NCBI RefSeq assembly: GCF_041361345.1
Contig: NZ_JBGKAD010000001.1
Location: 806,001-870,000 of the forward strand
DNA: 64,000 nt
Source of the DNA: Halobaculum sp. MBLA0147
GTDB lineage: Archaea; Halobacteriota; Halobacteria; Halobacteriales; Haloferacaceae
Direction: 5' to 3'
Part shown: piece by piece, positions 17,369 through 25,550 of the stretch
Numbering within the stretch: the first letter of the stretch is position 1
Layout: each line of letters opens with the position of its first letter
Notes under the pieces: model-generated
Told to the model about the DNA's origin: nothing
The model's input: the letters and a program-made list of their open reading frames with translations, nothing else
Database searches by the model: none
Program-made: the position numbers and the translations under genes

Positions 17369-18886
17369 ATGGCACGAGCAGCAGAGCGAGCCGATCTCGA
17401 ACCCGTGATCGGGCTGGAGGTCCACGTCCAGCTCGACACGGACACGAAGGTCTTCTGTGGCTGTTCCACCGACCCGGAGCCGGACGAGGACCCCAACACG
17501 CGGACCTGTCCCGTCTGTCTCGGCCTCCCCGGGGCACTCCCGGTGTTGAACGAGGCGGCCGTCGAGGCCGGCGTGAAGGTGGGGAAGGCGCTCGACGCCG
17601 AGATCCCCGAGGAGACGCAGTTCCACCGGAAGAACTACTACTACCCCGACCTCCCGAAGAACTTCCAGATCACCCAGTACGACGCGCCGCTGTGTGCCGA
17701 CGGGGAACTGGAGTTCTCCCACGAGGGCGAGCGCCGCAGCGTCCGCATCCGCCGGGCGCACCTCGAAGAGGACCCCGGCTCGATCCGTCACGCCCGCGAG
17801 GGGCCGGCGGACCTGGAGGCACGGACCACCTCCGTCGACCGCGCGGACTACACGCTGATCGACTACAACCGCGCCGGCACGCCGCTGATGGAGATCGTCA
17901 CGGAGCCCGACTTCCGCGAGCCCGCCGCAGTCCGCGGGTTCTTGGAGAAGCTGGAGGAGGTGCTGGAGTACCTCGGGATCTTCGACGCCGGCAGCGACGG
18001 GAGTCTGCGCGTCGACGCCAACCTCTCGATGGTGGAGGCCGACCGGATCGCCGACGACGGCTCGATCCCGGAGTCGGTGCTGGACGACGCCAACCGCACG
18101 GAGGTGAAGAACATCTCCAGTCACCGTGGGGCGGAGACGGCGTTGAGCTACGAGGCGAGCCGCCAACGCGACCAGATCGACGCCGGGCGCGAGGTCCAAC
18201 AGGAGACGCGCCACTTCAACGAGACCCACGGGAACACGGTGTCGATGCGCGCGAAGGAGGAGGAGAAGGACTACCGCTACTTCCCGGAGGCGGACCTCCC
18301 GCCGCTGCGCGTCGCCCACTGGAAGGCGGAGATCGAGATCCCGGAACTGCCGGACGCCCGCCGCGAGCGGTTCCGGACGGAGTACGACCTGGGCGCCGAG
18401 ACCGCCTCGAAGCTCACCTCGCGGAAGGCGGTCGCGGATTTCTACGAAGAGGTGGCGGCGGCGTTCGACCCCGAGCTCGCGGCGACGTGGGTCGCCGACA
18501 ACCTGCTCGGCGAGCTCAACTACCGCGACGAGTCGATCGACGCGGTCACCGACCGGCTCGACGAGTTCGAGCGGCTGATCGAACTCGTCGCGACCGGCGA
18601 GGTGACGACGAAGAACGCCGAGGAGACCGTCCTGCGGGCGATGCTCGACGAGGGGCTGGACCCGGACACGGTCGTCGAGCGCGAGGGGCTCGGGAAGGCC
18701 GGCGACGACGAGGTCGCCGACGCCGTCGCGACGGCGGTCGCGGAGAACCCGGACGCGGTCGAAGACTACCACGCCGGCGAGGACGGCGCCTTGAACTTCC
18801 TCGTCGGCCAGGTGATGGCCGAGACGGGCGGCTCGGCGGACCCCGGAACCGTGAACGAACTGCTGCGCGAGGAACTGGCAGAGTAA
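17369..18886 (+). CDS. gatB: Asp-tRNA(Asn)/Glu-tRNA(Gln) amidotransferase subunit B
   Basis: Binds mischarged tRNA and phosphorylates the side chain for transamidation to Gln-tRNA or Asn-tRNA with GatA/GatC. At 505 residues it is full length. Diagnostic segments: VIGLEVHVQLDTDTKVFC; CGCSTDP with CPVCLGLPGALP, giving the zinc-binding cysteines; RKNYYYPDLPKNFQITQYD; SLRVDANLSM; and the C-terminal YqeY-like tail ending ALNFLVGQVMAET. A CTTTAG element about 27 nt upstream indicates leaderless initiation. gatA and gatC are not in the window, which is common in haloarchaea. Confidence 0.97.
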   Translation: MARAAERADLEPVIGLEVHVQLDTDTKVFCGCSTDPEPDEDPNTRTCPVCLGLPGALPVLNEAAVEAGVKVGKALDAEIPEETQFHRKNYYYPDLPKNFQITQYDAPLCADGELEFSHEGERRSVRIRRAHLEEDPGSIRHAREGPADLEARTTSVDRADYTLIDYNRAGTPLMEIVTEPDFREPAAVRGFLEKLEEVLEYLGIFDAGSDGSLRVDANLSMVEADRIADDGSIPESVLDDANRTEVKNISSHRGAETALSYEASRQRDQIDAGREVQQETRHFNETHGNTVSMRAKEEEKDYRYFPEADLPPLRVAHWKAEIEIPELPDARRERFRTEYDLGAETASKLTSRKAVADFYEEVAAAFDPELAATWVADNLLGELNYRDESIDAVTDRLDEFERLIELVATGEVTTKNAEETVLRAMLDEGLDPDTVVEREGLGKAGDDEVADAVATAVAENPDAVEDYHAGEDGALNFLVGQVMAETGGSADPGTVNELLREELAE

Positions 18887-18955
18887 GCGGGCGGTCGCGC
18901 ACACCTCCGCGATCCGTTCTCGTCGGTCGGTGACGTGTCGTCTCCACGCTCGAAG

Positions 18956-20503
18956 TCACCCACCACGCCGGAGGGCGACAACCCGGGTCTCGCCGACTGT
19001 CACGACGACGGTCTCGGGGCCGACGGCGGGTCGCGAGGTCGGCGCGACGGTCGTGTACCGCCAGCGCCGCTCTCCGCGCGGACCGAACGACGCGAGCCGT
19101 CGGCCCTCGGATCGCGGTCCCACCAACAGCCCGTCCGTCGCCGGGAGGGTCGTCGTCTCCGGTCGGACGGAGCGCCGGGCGAGGACGCGACCACTGGACG
19201 GCTCGCGGAACCGTGCAGTCCCGTCGGCGACGGTCACGACGCAGGTGGGCGTCGCGACCAGCGACCCGTCCGTCGCTGGACCCGACCGACGCCACCGGAC
19301 GGTCCCGTCACTCGTCAGCCCGTAGAGCGTTCCCGATCCCCCGAGAACCACCGCGACCGATCCGGAGTCGGCGACCGACGCCGTCGAGACCGCACGGGAG
19401 AGGCCCGACGACCCGTCGTCGCCGGGCGACGGATCGAACGTCCACCGGAGACGCCCGTCGCGCACGTCGACCGCCGCGACACCGGACCGAGGCACCGACG
19501 CGAGTCGTCCGGCAGTCGCCGAGTACGGCGTGCGGTCACCTCCCGTCGTCTCGTCGTCGGCCGGTGTTCCGTCGTCCGGTGTCGGGGTTGGCGAGACCAC
19601 CGATTCGTCGGGGGTACGGACGAGGACCGCACCGTCGACGGTGACGGGGTCCGGACGAGCGACGGGGGCGACCGGGCGCCGCCAGCGTCGGTCGCCGGTC
19701 GTCCGGTCGAACGCGTGGAGCCAGCCGTAGCTGTCGTGGAGGACCGTCTGCCCGGTGACGGCGACGGTGCCGTCGCCGACCGGAACGCGCCAGCGGCGGC
19801 GCCCGTCGGGGTCGTAGGCGGTGAGCCGTTCCCGCGGAGCGGTCGTCGGGAAGTCGTCGGCCGTCGCGACGTACACCCAACCCGTGGTCGTGGTCGTCGG
19901 GCGGAGCCACTTCCCGTACGGGTCACTCGTCCAGAGCCTGTTCCCCGTCGCGGAGAGCCGCGACACCCGCTGCCCGCGGCCGGCGAACCCGGTCGAGAAC
20001 CCCGTCACGATCCGGAGGTCCGACTCCGCGTACGCCGGTCGTGCGGTCACGGGCCTGTCCGTGCCGAACCGCCACCGGGGCGTCCCGTCCGGGTCGAACT
20101 CGTAGACGGCGCCGTACGACCCGTCGTCGGTCGGCGGCGTCGGTGTCCCACCCGCCGCCGGGCCGGGAGAGACGGACACCGCCACCGCGACTCTGCCGTC
20201 GGGGGCGACGGCCGGACGATAGACGTGCGACTCCGGGAGGGCAACCGCCCACGCTACACGTGGGTCGTCGACGGACAGCCGTCGAACGTCGTCGACGGTC
20301 AGTGTGTCGGCCGGTGAGTCGGTCTCGGTGTCCGTGTCCGTGTCGGTCGGCGTGTCGCGCGCCGTGACTCGGTCGGACGCGGACGGTGACGCGGACGGCA
20401 GCGACGTGTCGGTCGCGGTGTCTGTGGTCTCCCTCCCACCACAGCCGGCGAGGAGGACACCGAGTCCCGCGACGACGCGGCGACGGGAGAGCTCTCGGGG
20501 CAC
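18956..20503 (-). CDS. Secreted PQQ-like beta-propeller lipoprotein
   Basis: 515 residues from the GTG that gives VPRELSRRRVV. The N-terminus is a Tat lipoprotein signal: twin arginine SRRRVVAG, hydrophobic stretch and lipobox LAGC with Cys21. It would be anchored outside the cell. A Thr/Asp linker (TDTDTDTETD) precedes a seven-bladed propeller with repeated WRW-type motifs (PRWRFGTD, RWRVPVGDG, RWRRPV, RLRWTFD, VRWRRSG, RRWRYTTV). The start choice is supported by CTTGTTACG (20525-20533 on the minus strand) about 25 nt upstream; a longer frame exists but would bury the signal peptide. Ligand unknown; these propellers often serve as scaffolds or bind alcohol-dehydrogenase-type cofactors. Confidence 0.88.
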   Translation of the reverse strand: MPRELSRRRVVAGLGVLLAGCGGRETTDTATDTSLPSASPSASDRVTARDTPTDTDTDTETDSPADTLTVDDVRRLSVDDPRVAWAVALPESHVYRPAVAPDGRVAVAVSVSPGPAAGGTPTPPTDDGSYGAVYEFDPDGTPRWRFGTDRPVTARPAYAESDLRIVTGFSTGFAGRGQRVSRLSATGNRLWTSDPYGKWLRPTTTTTGWVYVATADDFPTTAPRERLTAYDPDGRRRWRVPVGDGTVAVTGQTVLHDSYGWLHAFDRTTGDRRWRRPVAPVARPDPVTVDGAVLVRTPDESVVSPTPTPDDGTPADDETTGGDRTPYSATAGRLASVPRSGVAAVDVRDGRLRWTFDPSPGDDGSSGLSRAVSTASVADSGSVAVVLGGSGTLYGLTSDGTVRWRRSGPATDGSLVATPTCVVTVADGTARFREPSSGRVLARRSVRPETTTLPATDGLLVGPRSEGRRLASFGPRGERRWRYTTVAPTSRPAVGPETVVVTVGETRVVALRRGG

Positions 20504-20613
20504 GTGTCGTCTGCGCCCGAGCGTCGTAACAAGCTTTGTGTCGTCGAGCGCTCGGCGCAACCGGCCCGTCCTCCGCCGGAAGACCGAGGTGGCTCGAGGA
20601 CCAACGTCGACCG

Positions 20614-21066
20614 ATGCAGGTCCGCGAACTCGCGACGGAGTCGGTGGTCACGTGCGACGTGGACGACTCGCTGGCGACCGCCGGACGGCAGATGTTGGAG
20701 GAGCACGTCGGCAGTGTCGTCGTCACACGCGACGGCGATCCGGCGGGGATCCTCACGGAGACGGACGCGCTCCGTGCCGGCGTGGCGACCGACCGACCGT
20801 TCGACGACGTAGCGGTCCACGAAGTCGCCTCCTCGCCGCTGGAGACCGTCACACCGACGGCGACCGTCCGAGAGGCGGTCCGGCAGATGCAACGGCACGA
20901 CGTGAAACACCTCCCCGTCGTCGAACAGTTGGAACTGCGCGGGATCGTGACGATGAGCGACGTGGTGTTCGCGTACACCGACATCGTCCGCGAGGCACGC
21001 GACGCCGACAGTCGCCGCGACCGATGGGAGACGGACGCGGACCGCTGGCAGTTCGACGACGACTGA
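20614..21066 (+). CDS. CBS-pair domain protein
   Basis: 150 residues made of a tandem CBS (Bateman) pair: first CBS VRELATESVVTCDVDDSL to GILTETDAL, second VHEVASSPLETVTPTATV to GIVTMSDVVF. Such modules bind adenosine nucleotides or SAM and regulate partner proteins. A short charged C-terminal tail (RRDRWETDADRWQFDDD) ends the protein. The ATG giving MQVREL is chosen because CBS1 begins there. Standing alone with no enzyme domain, its partner is unknown. It is divergent from the PQQ-propeller lipoprotein gene, 110 nt away. Confidence 0.9.
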   Translation: MQVRELATESVVTCDVDDSLATAGRQMLEEHVGSVVVTRDGDPAGILTETDALRAGVATDRPFDDVAVHEVASSPLETVTPTATVREAVRQMQRHDVKHLPVVEQLELRGIVTMSDVVFAYTDIVREARDADSRRDRWETDADRWQFDDD

Positions 21067-21081
21067 GCGGTGCGGCGACGA

Positions 21082-21142
21082 GTCTCGGGACGACGGCCGT
21101 CTCACGGCGGTGGGTCTCGGGACGACGGCCGTCTCACGGCGG
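21082..21142. repeat. 29-bp perfect direct repeat, period 32 bp
   Basis: Two identical 29-base copies (starting GTCTCGGGACGACGGCC, at 21082 and 21114) separated by 3 bases, 16 nt after the CBS gene stop. Non-coding, GC-rich and consistent with slippage duplication. Confidence 0.9.
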
Positions 21143-21203
21143 CGAGACGAAGGACACTGCCGACGCCGACACGGCTTACTCGGGGGCGGTCGAACTCGCG
21201 GCC

Positions 21204-22283
21204 GTGACAGACGGAGCCGACACGACGGACGACTCGACGACCGAGGGGAGCACGACCGACGAGACACAGACGGACGAGACCCCGACGGGAGAGACACTGT
21301 TCCTCGGGAGCGACGAGGTCGACGACCTCGCGGAACCGGCCGACTACGTCGCGGCGGTACGAGACGGCTACCGGCAGGTCGGCGAGGGAGCGCCGGCGGA
21401 ACCGCGGACGGCGCTGTTCGGCGAGGACCCGCCGGGGATGTTGACTTCCTACAGCGCGATCCTCCCGGAGACGGGCGGGATGGGTGGGTACACCTACACC
21501 GCCGGCTTCGGCGCGTCGGACGCCTGGTTCCTGACGCCGCTGTTCGACGCAGAGAGCGGCGAACCGCTCGCGATCCTCGACGGCGCGTCGACGAACCCGT
21601 ACAAGACCGGCGCGGCGGGTGCCGTGGCGGTCGACGAACTCGCCCGCGCGGACGCCGATACGGTCGCCGTGATCGGCTCCGGCCCGCAGGCGCGGGGGCA
21701 ACTCGCGACGACCGCGACGGTCCGTGAGTTCGAGACCGGTCGCGTCTACTCCCCGACGCGCGAGCACCGCGAGGCGTACGCCGCAGAGATGTCCGACCGG
21801 ACGGGGATCGACGTGACCGCAGTTGGATCGGCCGCGGCGGCCGTCGACGGCGCGGACGTGGTGATCACGGCGACGACCGCCGACGAGCCGGTCGTGGCGA
21901 GCGAGGATCTCGATCCGGGGACACACGTCACCGCGATGGGGCAGTACCACCCGGGGAAGCGCGAACTCGACACCGAGACGATCCGGCGCGCGACGTACGT
22001 GCCGGACCTGCGAGCGCGGGCGACGCAGGACGCCGGCTCGTTCCTCGCGGCAGTGGAGGCCGGCGTCGTCTCCGAGGATCACGTCCACGCCGAGTTGGGC
22101 GAGGTGGTCGCCGGCGAACGCCCCGGCCGGACGAGTCCCGACGAACTCACCGTCTTCGACTCCGGGGGCACCGGGATCGAGACGGTCGCCGCGGCGACGA
22201 TGCTGTACGAGCGGGCCGTCGCTCGCGACCGTGGGACCCCGCTGTCTGTCTCCCCCGCCAGCGAGGCGCTCACCGGGCGGTGA
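21204..22283 (+). CDS. Ornithine cyclodeaminase / mu-crystallin family protein
   Basis: NAD(P)-dependent enzyme of the OCD/alanine dehydrogenase family, 359 residues. A 25-residue Thr/Asp tail precedes LFLGSDEVDDL. The Rossmann site is VAVIGSGPQARGQLATTA; conserved features MGGYTYTAGFGAS, DGASTNPYKTGAAGAVA (with the catalytic-type Lys/Arg region), DVVITATTADEPVV and AMGQYHPGKREL follow. Substrate could be ornithine, alanine or another imine; the family is used for amino-acid dehydrogenases and for sulfonamide/imine reductases alike. The GTG start lies about 28 nt after GCTTACT, consistent with a leaderless mRNA. Confidence 0.9.
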   Translation: MTDGADTTDDSTTEGSTTDETQTDETPTGETLFLGSDEVDDLAEPADYVAAVRDGYRQVGEGAPAEPRTALFGEDPPGMLTSYSAILPETGGMGGYTYTAGFGASDAWFLTPLFDAESGEPLAILDGASTNPYKTGAAGAVAVDELARADADTVAVIGSGPQARGQLATTATVREFETGRVYSPTREHREAYAAEMSDRTGIDVTAVGSAAAAVDGADVVITATTADEPVVASEDLDPGTHVTAMGQYHPGKRELDTETIRRATYVPDLRARATQDAGSFLAAVEAGVVSEDHVHAELGEVVAGERPGRTSPDELTVFDSGGTGIETVAAATMLYERAVARDRGTPLSVSPASEALTGR

Positions 22284-22316
22284 GGGGATCGGGCACGGGA
22301 GACGCGACTCCCCAGC

Positions 22317-22412
22317 TCACAACGGTCACGACTCCCCCGTTCACAGCAGTCGCAACTCGCCCGTTCACAACGGTCGCAACTCGCCCGTTCACAACAGTCG
22401 CAACTCGCCGCC
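22317..22412 (-). repeat. Four 24-bp tandem units covering the 3' end and stop of the DUF5817-type gene
   Basis: Units begin at 22317, 22341, 22365 and 22389, each with TCAC at the edge. The rightmost unit encodes the genuine C-terminus GELRLL and the TGA stop; the other three, now downstream of the stop, still read as GELRPL, GELRLL and a diverged GES, each followed by TGA. Outer copies have accumulated substitutions, so the array grew from the gene end and is decaying. Confidence 0.92.
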
Positions 22413-22910
22413 CGCCTCCGTCGCCTCGCCGCGTCTGAGTAGTCGCTCCAGCAAGTTGCGTGCGGCGTCCTCGGGGACGCCACGCGCCGTCGCGTACGCC
22501 GTCGCCGCGCTGCGGTCCGACGACTCCCGGATCGCCTCGCGGACGATCTCGTCGCGGGACTGCGACCCGCCGCTCGACACGTCGCCCGCCTCCGCGACGG
22601 CGTCCGGGTCGAGTCCCGACCGGTCGAGGTACTCGCGCTCGGAGACGCCGGTCTCGCCGTCTTCGACGGCCCGCTCTAACTCGCCGGCGTCGGGCACCGC
22701 CGCGAAGCTGTCGCTCTCGCCGCGTTTGTCGGCCAACAGCGCGGCGCGGGCCTCGACGGCCGCGGCGCGATCCGCGCTCGTGTGGAACCGGTTGAGCTTC
22801 GCCGTCTGGTGTGTCCGCCCACAGCCGGGACACGTCGCCGAGTCCTGCTCGTCCGGGTCCGTCACCAGCCAGTACTCGCCACACGACGTGCAGCCGACGA
22901 CCGCGTACAT
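22389..22910 (-). CDS. DUF5817-type haloarchaeal zinc-ribbon protein
   Basis: 173 residues. The N-terminus is a zinc ribbon: VGCTSCGEYW followed by TCPGCGRTHQ. A basic segment (TAKLNRFHTSADRAAAV) comes next, then an acidic helical middle, and a C-terminal winged-helix-like part (VREAIRESSDRSAATAY, GVPEDAARNLLERLLRRGE). This layout suggests nucleic-acid binding, perhaps in transcription or RNA processing; experimental function is unknown to me. The ATG is chosen because MYAVVGCTSCG begins right at the ribbon. It is divergent from the epimerase gene. Confidence 0.82.
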   Translation of the reverse strand: MYAVVGCTSCGEYWLVTDPDEQDSATCPGCGRTHQTAKLNRFHTSADRAAAVEARAALLADKRGESDSFAAVPDAGELERAVEDGETGVSEREYLDRSGLDPDAVAEAGDVSSGGSQSRDEIVREAIRESSDRSAATAYATARGVPEDAARNLLERLLRRGEATEAGGELRLL

Positions 22911-23077
22911 ACCCCGACCTGGGTCGTGATCCGGTTTGAACCCTTCCACCACGGTGGAGAGTAGCTCGTCGACTCGACGGACGACACCGGGGAACGGCGG
23001 TGAGTGTCTCACCGGCTCGACGGACGCCACCACGACGTGTCCGTACATTTAGGTTCGCCGCTCCACTGCGCGCCAGT

Positions 23078-24010
23078 ATGGACGTACTCGTAGCCGGCGG
23101 TAGTGGGTTCCTCGGATCGTACCTGTGTGCGGAGTTGGCCGACCGTGGCCACGACGTGACGGCGGCCTCGCGGTCGCCGGACGCCGCCGAGTTGCCGGCG
23201 GACGTGTCGACGACACGACTGGACGTGACAGACGCGGCCGACGCCGACGAGGTGGTCCCCGGTCACGACGCCGTGGTCAACCTGGTCGCGCTGTCGCCAC
23301 TGTTCAAACCGGACGGCGGCGACCGGATGCACGACCGCGTCCACCGCGGCGGCACCGAACACCTGCTGGACGCTGCGGAGGACGCGGGTGTCGAGCGATT
23401 CGTCCAGTTGTCGGCGCTGGGTGCCGATCCGGACGGCGACACGGCGTACATCCGGGCGAAGGGCGAGGCGGAGGAACTCGTCTCTGCGGCCGACGTGGAG
23501 GGTGTGATCTACCGCCCCTCGGTCGTCTTCGGGGACGGCGGCGAGTTCGTCGGCTTCACGAAGAAGCTCAAGGGCTGGTTCGCGCCGGGCGTCCCGCTGT
23601 ACCCGCTGCCCGGCGGCGGGAAGACGCGGTTCCAGCCGATCTGGGTCGCGGATCTGGTGCCGATGATCGCCGACGGCGTCGATGACGACGACCGCGCGGG
23701 CGAGACGTACGAGCTCGGCGGACCGGAGGTACTGACGCTGCGAGAGGTGACCGAGAAGGTGTACGACGCGGAGGGTCGCTCCGTCGGGATCGTCCCGCTC
23801 CCGATGGGGCTGGCGAAGGTCGGCCTCGGCGTGATGGGTGCGGTCGGCGGCCCGATGGGGACGGACCAGTACCGATCGCTGCAGTTCGACAACACGACCG
23901 CCCGCAACGACGTCGGCGCCTTCGGTGTCTCGGAGGCGGACCTCACGACGCTCGACGAGTACCTCGCCGGGAGCGCGACGAGCGGTGCCGGTGGTCGCGC
24001 CACTGCCTGA
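23078..24010 (+). CDS. NDUFA9-like NAD(P)-binding epimerase (atypical short-chain dehydrogenase)
   Basis: 310 residues. The N-terminus VLVAGGSGFLGSYLCAEL is the GxxGxxG dinucleotide site of extended SDRs. AVVNLVALSPLF and FVQLSALGADPD follow; the YxxxK site appears as AYIRAKGEAEEL. PSVVFGDGGEFVGF and FQPIWVADLVPM are hallmarks of the complex I NDUFA9 subgroup, members of which bind NADPH and may act in quinone or lipid chemistry. Leaderless: ACATTTAGG lies about 28 nt upstream of the ATG. Substrate unknown. Confidence 0.92.
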   Translation: MDVLVAGGSGFLGSYLCAELADRGHDVTAASRSPDAAELPADVSTTRLDVTDAADADEVVPGHDAVVNLVALSPLFKPDGGDRMHDRVHRGGTEHLLDAAEDAGVERFVQLSALGADPDGDTAYIRAKGEAEELVSAADVEGVIYRPSVVFGDGGEFVGFTKKLKGWFAPGVPLYPLPGGGKTRFQPIWVADLVPMIADGVDDDDRAGETYELGGPEVLTLREVTEKVYDAEGRSVGIVPLPMGLAKVGLGVMGAVGGPMGTDQYRSLQFDNTTARNDVGAFGVSEADLTTLDEYLAGSATSGAGGRATA

Positions 24011-24359
24011 TCGAAGCGGAACCGTCTCGCACGAGACGTGACGGCCGTACGACCTCGCGCCAGTCGGCTCCGGTTCGCCGATCTGAACTGTACACTCACG
24101 GCGAGTGGATCGACCACCGAGAGCGCGTGCCAGCGTCGGGACGACCGATCGTCGGACGCACGGCACACAAGAGATATAAAACACGCGGGACCGAGCGGTG
24201 TGTGACCGACGGACACCGTCCGTCCGAGCGAACCGGCACCGCGGCCACGTCTGGCGGTTCGGGGGGTCCGGGACGAACCGACGATTATCAGGTCTTGCGT
24301 CGGCAACACAACCCTTTTATCTGTGGTCCGACTGGTTCCCCACCAATGGCGGGAGACGC
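24011..24359. other. Gene-free region upstream of cetZ with two AT-rich promoter-like boxes
   Basis: This 349-base stretch carries two AT-rich elements. One, GATATAAAAC (24172-24181), is far upstream and reads as a TATA box in either direction; on the minus strand (GTTTTATATC) it matches the haloarchaeal consensus better. The second, TTTTATC (24315-24321), is the likely cetZ promoter. Between them is a 7-bp perfect hairpin (GACGGAC ACC GTCCGTC, about 24209-24225). Just before cetZ there is a five-codon frame ATG-GCG-GGA-GAC-GCA-TGA starting at 24346, whose TGA overlaps the cetZ start codon. No protein-coding gene of normal size is evident. Confidence 0.6.
24315..24321 (+). promoter_or_regulatory. 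TATA box of the cetZ operon
   Basis: TTTTATC follows a CCC run in GC-rich surroundings. Initiation 25-28 nt downstream falls close to the ATG at 24346 that opens the five-codon frame, or gives a 15-20 nt leader before the cetZ ATG at 24360. That leader contains GGGAG (24350-24354), a weak Shine-Dalgarno-like run. Confidence 0.6.
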
Positions 24360-25550
24360 ATGAAACTGGCACTGATCGGGTTCGGACAGGCTGGGGGGAA
24401 GATCGTCGACAAGTTCGTCGAGTACGATCAACGCAACGGGACAGACATCGTCCGGGCCGCCGTCGCCGTCAACACGGCGAAGGCCGACCTGATGGGGCTG
24501 GAGCACATCCCGGAGAACAACCGGGTACTCATCGGTCAGTCTCGCGTGAAGGGACACGGCGTGGGGGCCGACAACGAGCTCGGCGCGGAGATCGCCGAGG
24601 AAGACATCGACGAGGTACAGGGCGCGATCGACTCGATCCCCGTCCACGAGGTGGACGCCTTCCTCGTCGCCGCGGGGCTCGGTGGTGGGACCGGGTCCGG
24701 CGGCTCGCCGGTGTTGGCGAAACACCTCAAGCGAATCTACACGGAGCCGGTGTACGGGCTGGGCATCCTGCCCGGCTCCGACGAGGGCGGGATCTACACG
24801 CTCAACGCCGCGCGGTCGTTCCAGACGTTCGTCCGCGAGGTGGACAACCTCCTCGTGTTCGACAACGACGCCTGGCGGAAGACTGGGGAGTCCGTCTCGT
24901 CGGGGTACGAGGAGATCAACGAGGAGATCGTCAAGCGGTTCGGTATCCTCTTCGGCGCCGGCGAGATCGAGGAGGGTGGGGAGATCGCGGAGAGTGTCGT
25001 CGACAGCTCCGAGATCATCAACACCCTCGACGGCGGCGGCGTCTCGACGGTCGGGTACGCCCGCGAGGAGGTCGAGGAGGCCGGCGGCGGCGGTGGTGGC
25101 GGGGGACTCCTCTCCCGGATCACCGGCGACGACGGCGAGGACGAGCTCGACACCGCCCACACGACCAACCGGATCACCTCGCTGGTCCGGAAGGCGGCGC
25201 TGGGGCGGCTGACCCTGCCGTGTGAGATCGACGGCGCCGAGCGGGCGCTGCTCGTGATGGCGGGGCCGCCGGCCCACCTCAACCGGAAGGGGATCGAGCG
25301 CGGGCGGAAGTGGCTCGAAGAGCAGACGGGCTCGATGGAGGTCCGTGGTGGCGACTATCCCGTCAAGGGGTCCGGCTTCGTCGCCAGCGTGATCCTGCTG
25401 TCCGGGGTCACCAACGTGCCGCGCATCAAGGAGTTGCAACAGGTTGCCATCGAGGCGCAGGACAACATCGACGAGATTCGCGAGGAGAGCGAAGACAACC
25501 TCAACGACCTGATACAGGATGACGACGACGAGTTGGAATCACTCTTCTAG
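24360..25550 (+). CDS. cetZ: Tubulin/FtsZ-superfamily cell-shape GTPase CetZ
   Basis: 396-residue cytoskeletal GTPase that in haloarchaea controls cell shape and rod development rather than division. The nucleotide-binding N-terminus is LALIGFGQAGGKIVD; the tubulin signature is GLGGGTGSGGSPV (106-118). VFDNDAW and ERALLVMAGPP fall in the T6 and activation-domain regions. A Gly-rich insert (residues 240-250) and an acidic C-terminal tail (QDDDDELESLF) are present; CetZ1-type proteins carry such tails. The ATG overlaps the TGA of a five-codon upstream frame. The last 32 nt overlap the next gene, which implies coupled translation. CetZ rather than FtsZ is judged by NTAKADL and the 396-residue length. 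Confidence 0.95.
   Translation: MKLALIGFGQAGGKIVDKFVEYDQRNGTDIVRAAVAVNTAKADLMGLEHIPENNRVLIGQSRVKGHGVGADNELGAEIAEEDIDEVQGAIDSIPVHEVDAFLVAAGLGGGTGSGGSPVLAKHLKRIYTEPVYGLGILPGSDEGGIYTLNAARSFQTFVREVDNLLVFDNDAWRKTGESVSSGYEEINEEIVKRFGILFGAGEIEEGGEIAESVVDSSEIINTLDGGGVSTVGYAREEVEEAGGGGGGGGLLSRITGDDGEDELDTAHTTNRITSLVRKAALGRLTLPCEIDGAERALLVMAGPPAHLNRKGIERGRKWLEEQTGSMEVRGGDYPVKGSGFVASVILLSGVTNVPRIKELQQVAIEAQDNIDEIREESEDNLNDLIQDDDDELESLF

Noticed and set aside
20304-21203. Extended N-terminus of the ornithine cyclodeaminase-like protein
   Set aside because: The frame stays open far upstream through the CBS gene region, but the family start and a TATA box support the GTG at 21204.
22317-22412. CRISPR-like array
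   Set aside because: Units abut with no unique spacers, and unit 4 is part of a gene; this is a tandem duplication.
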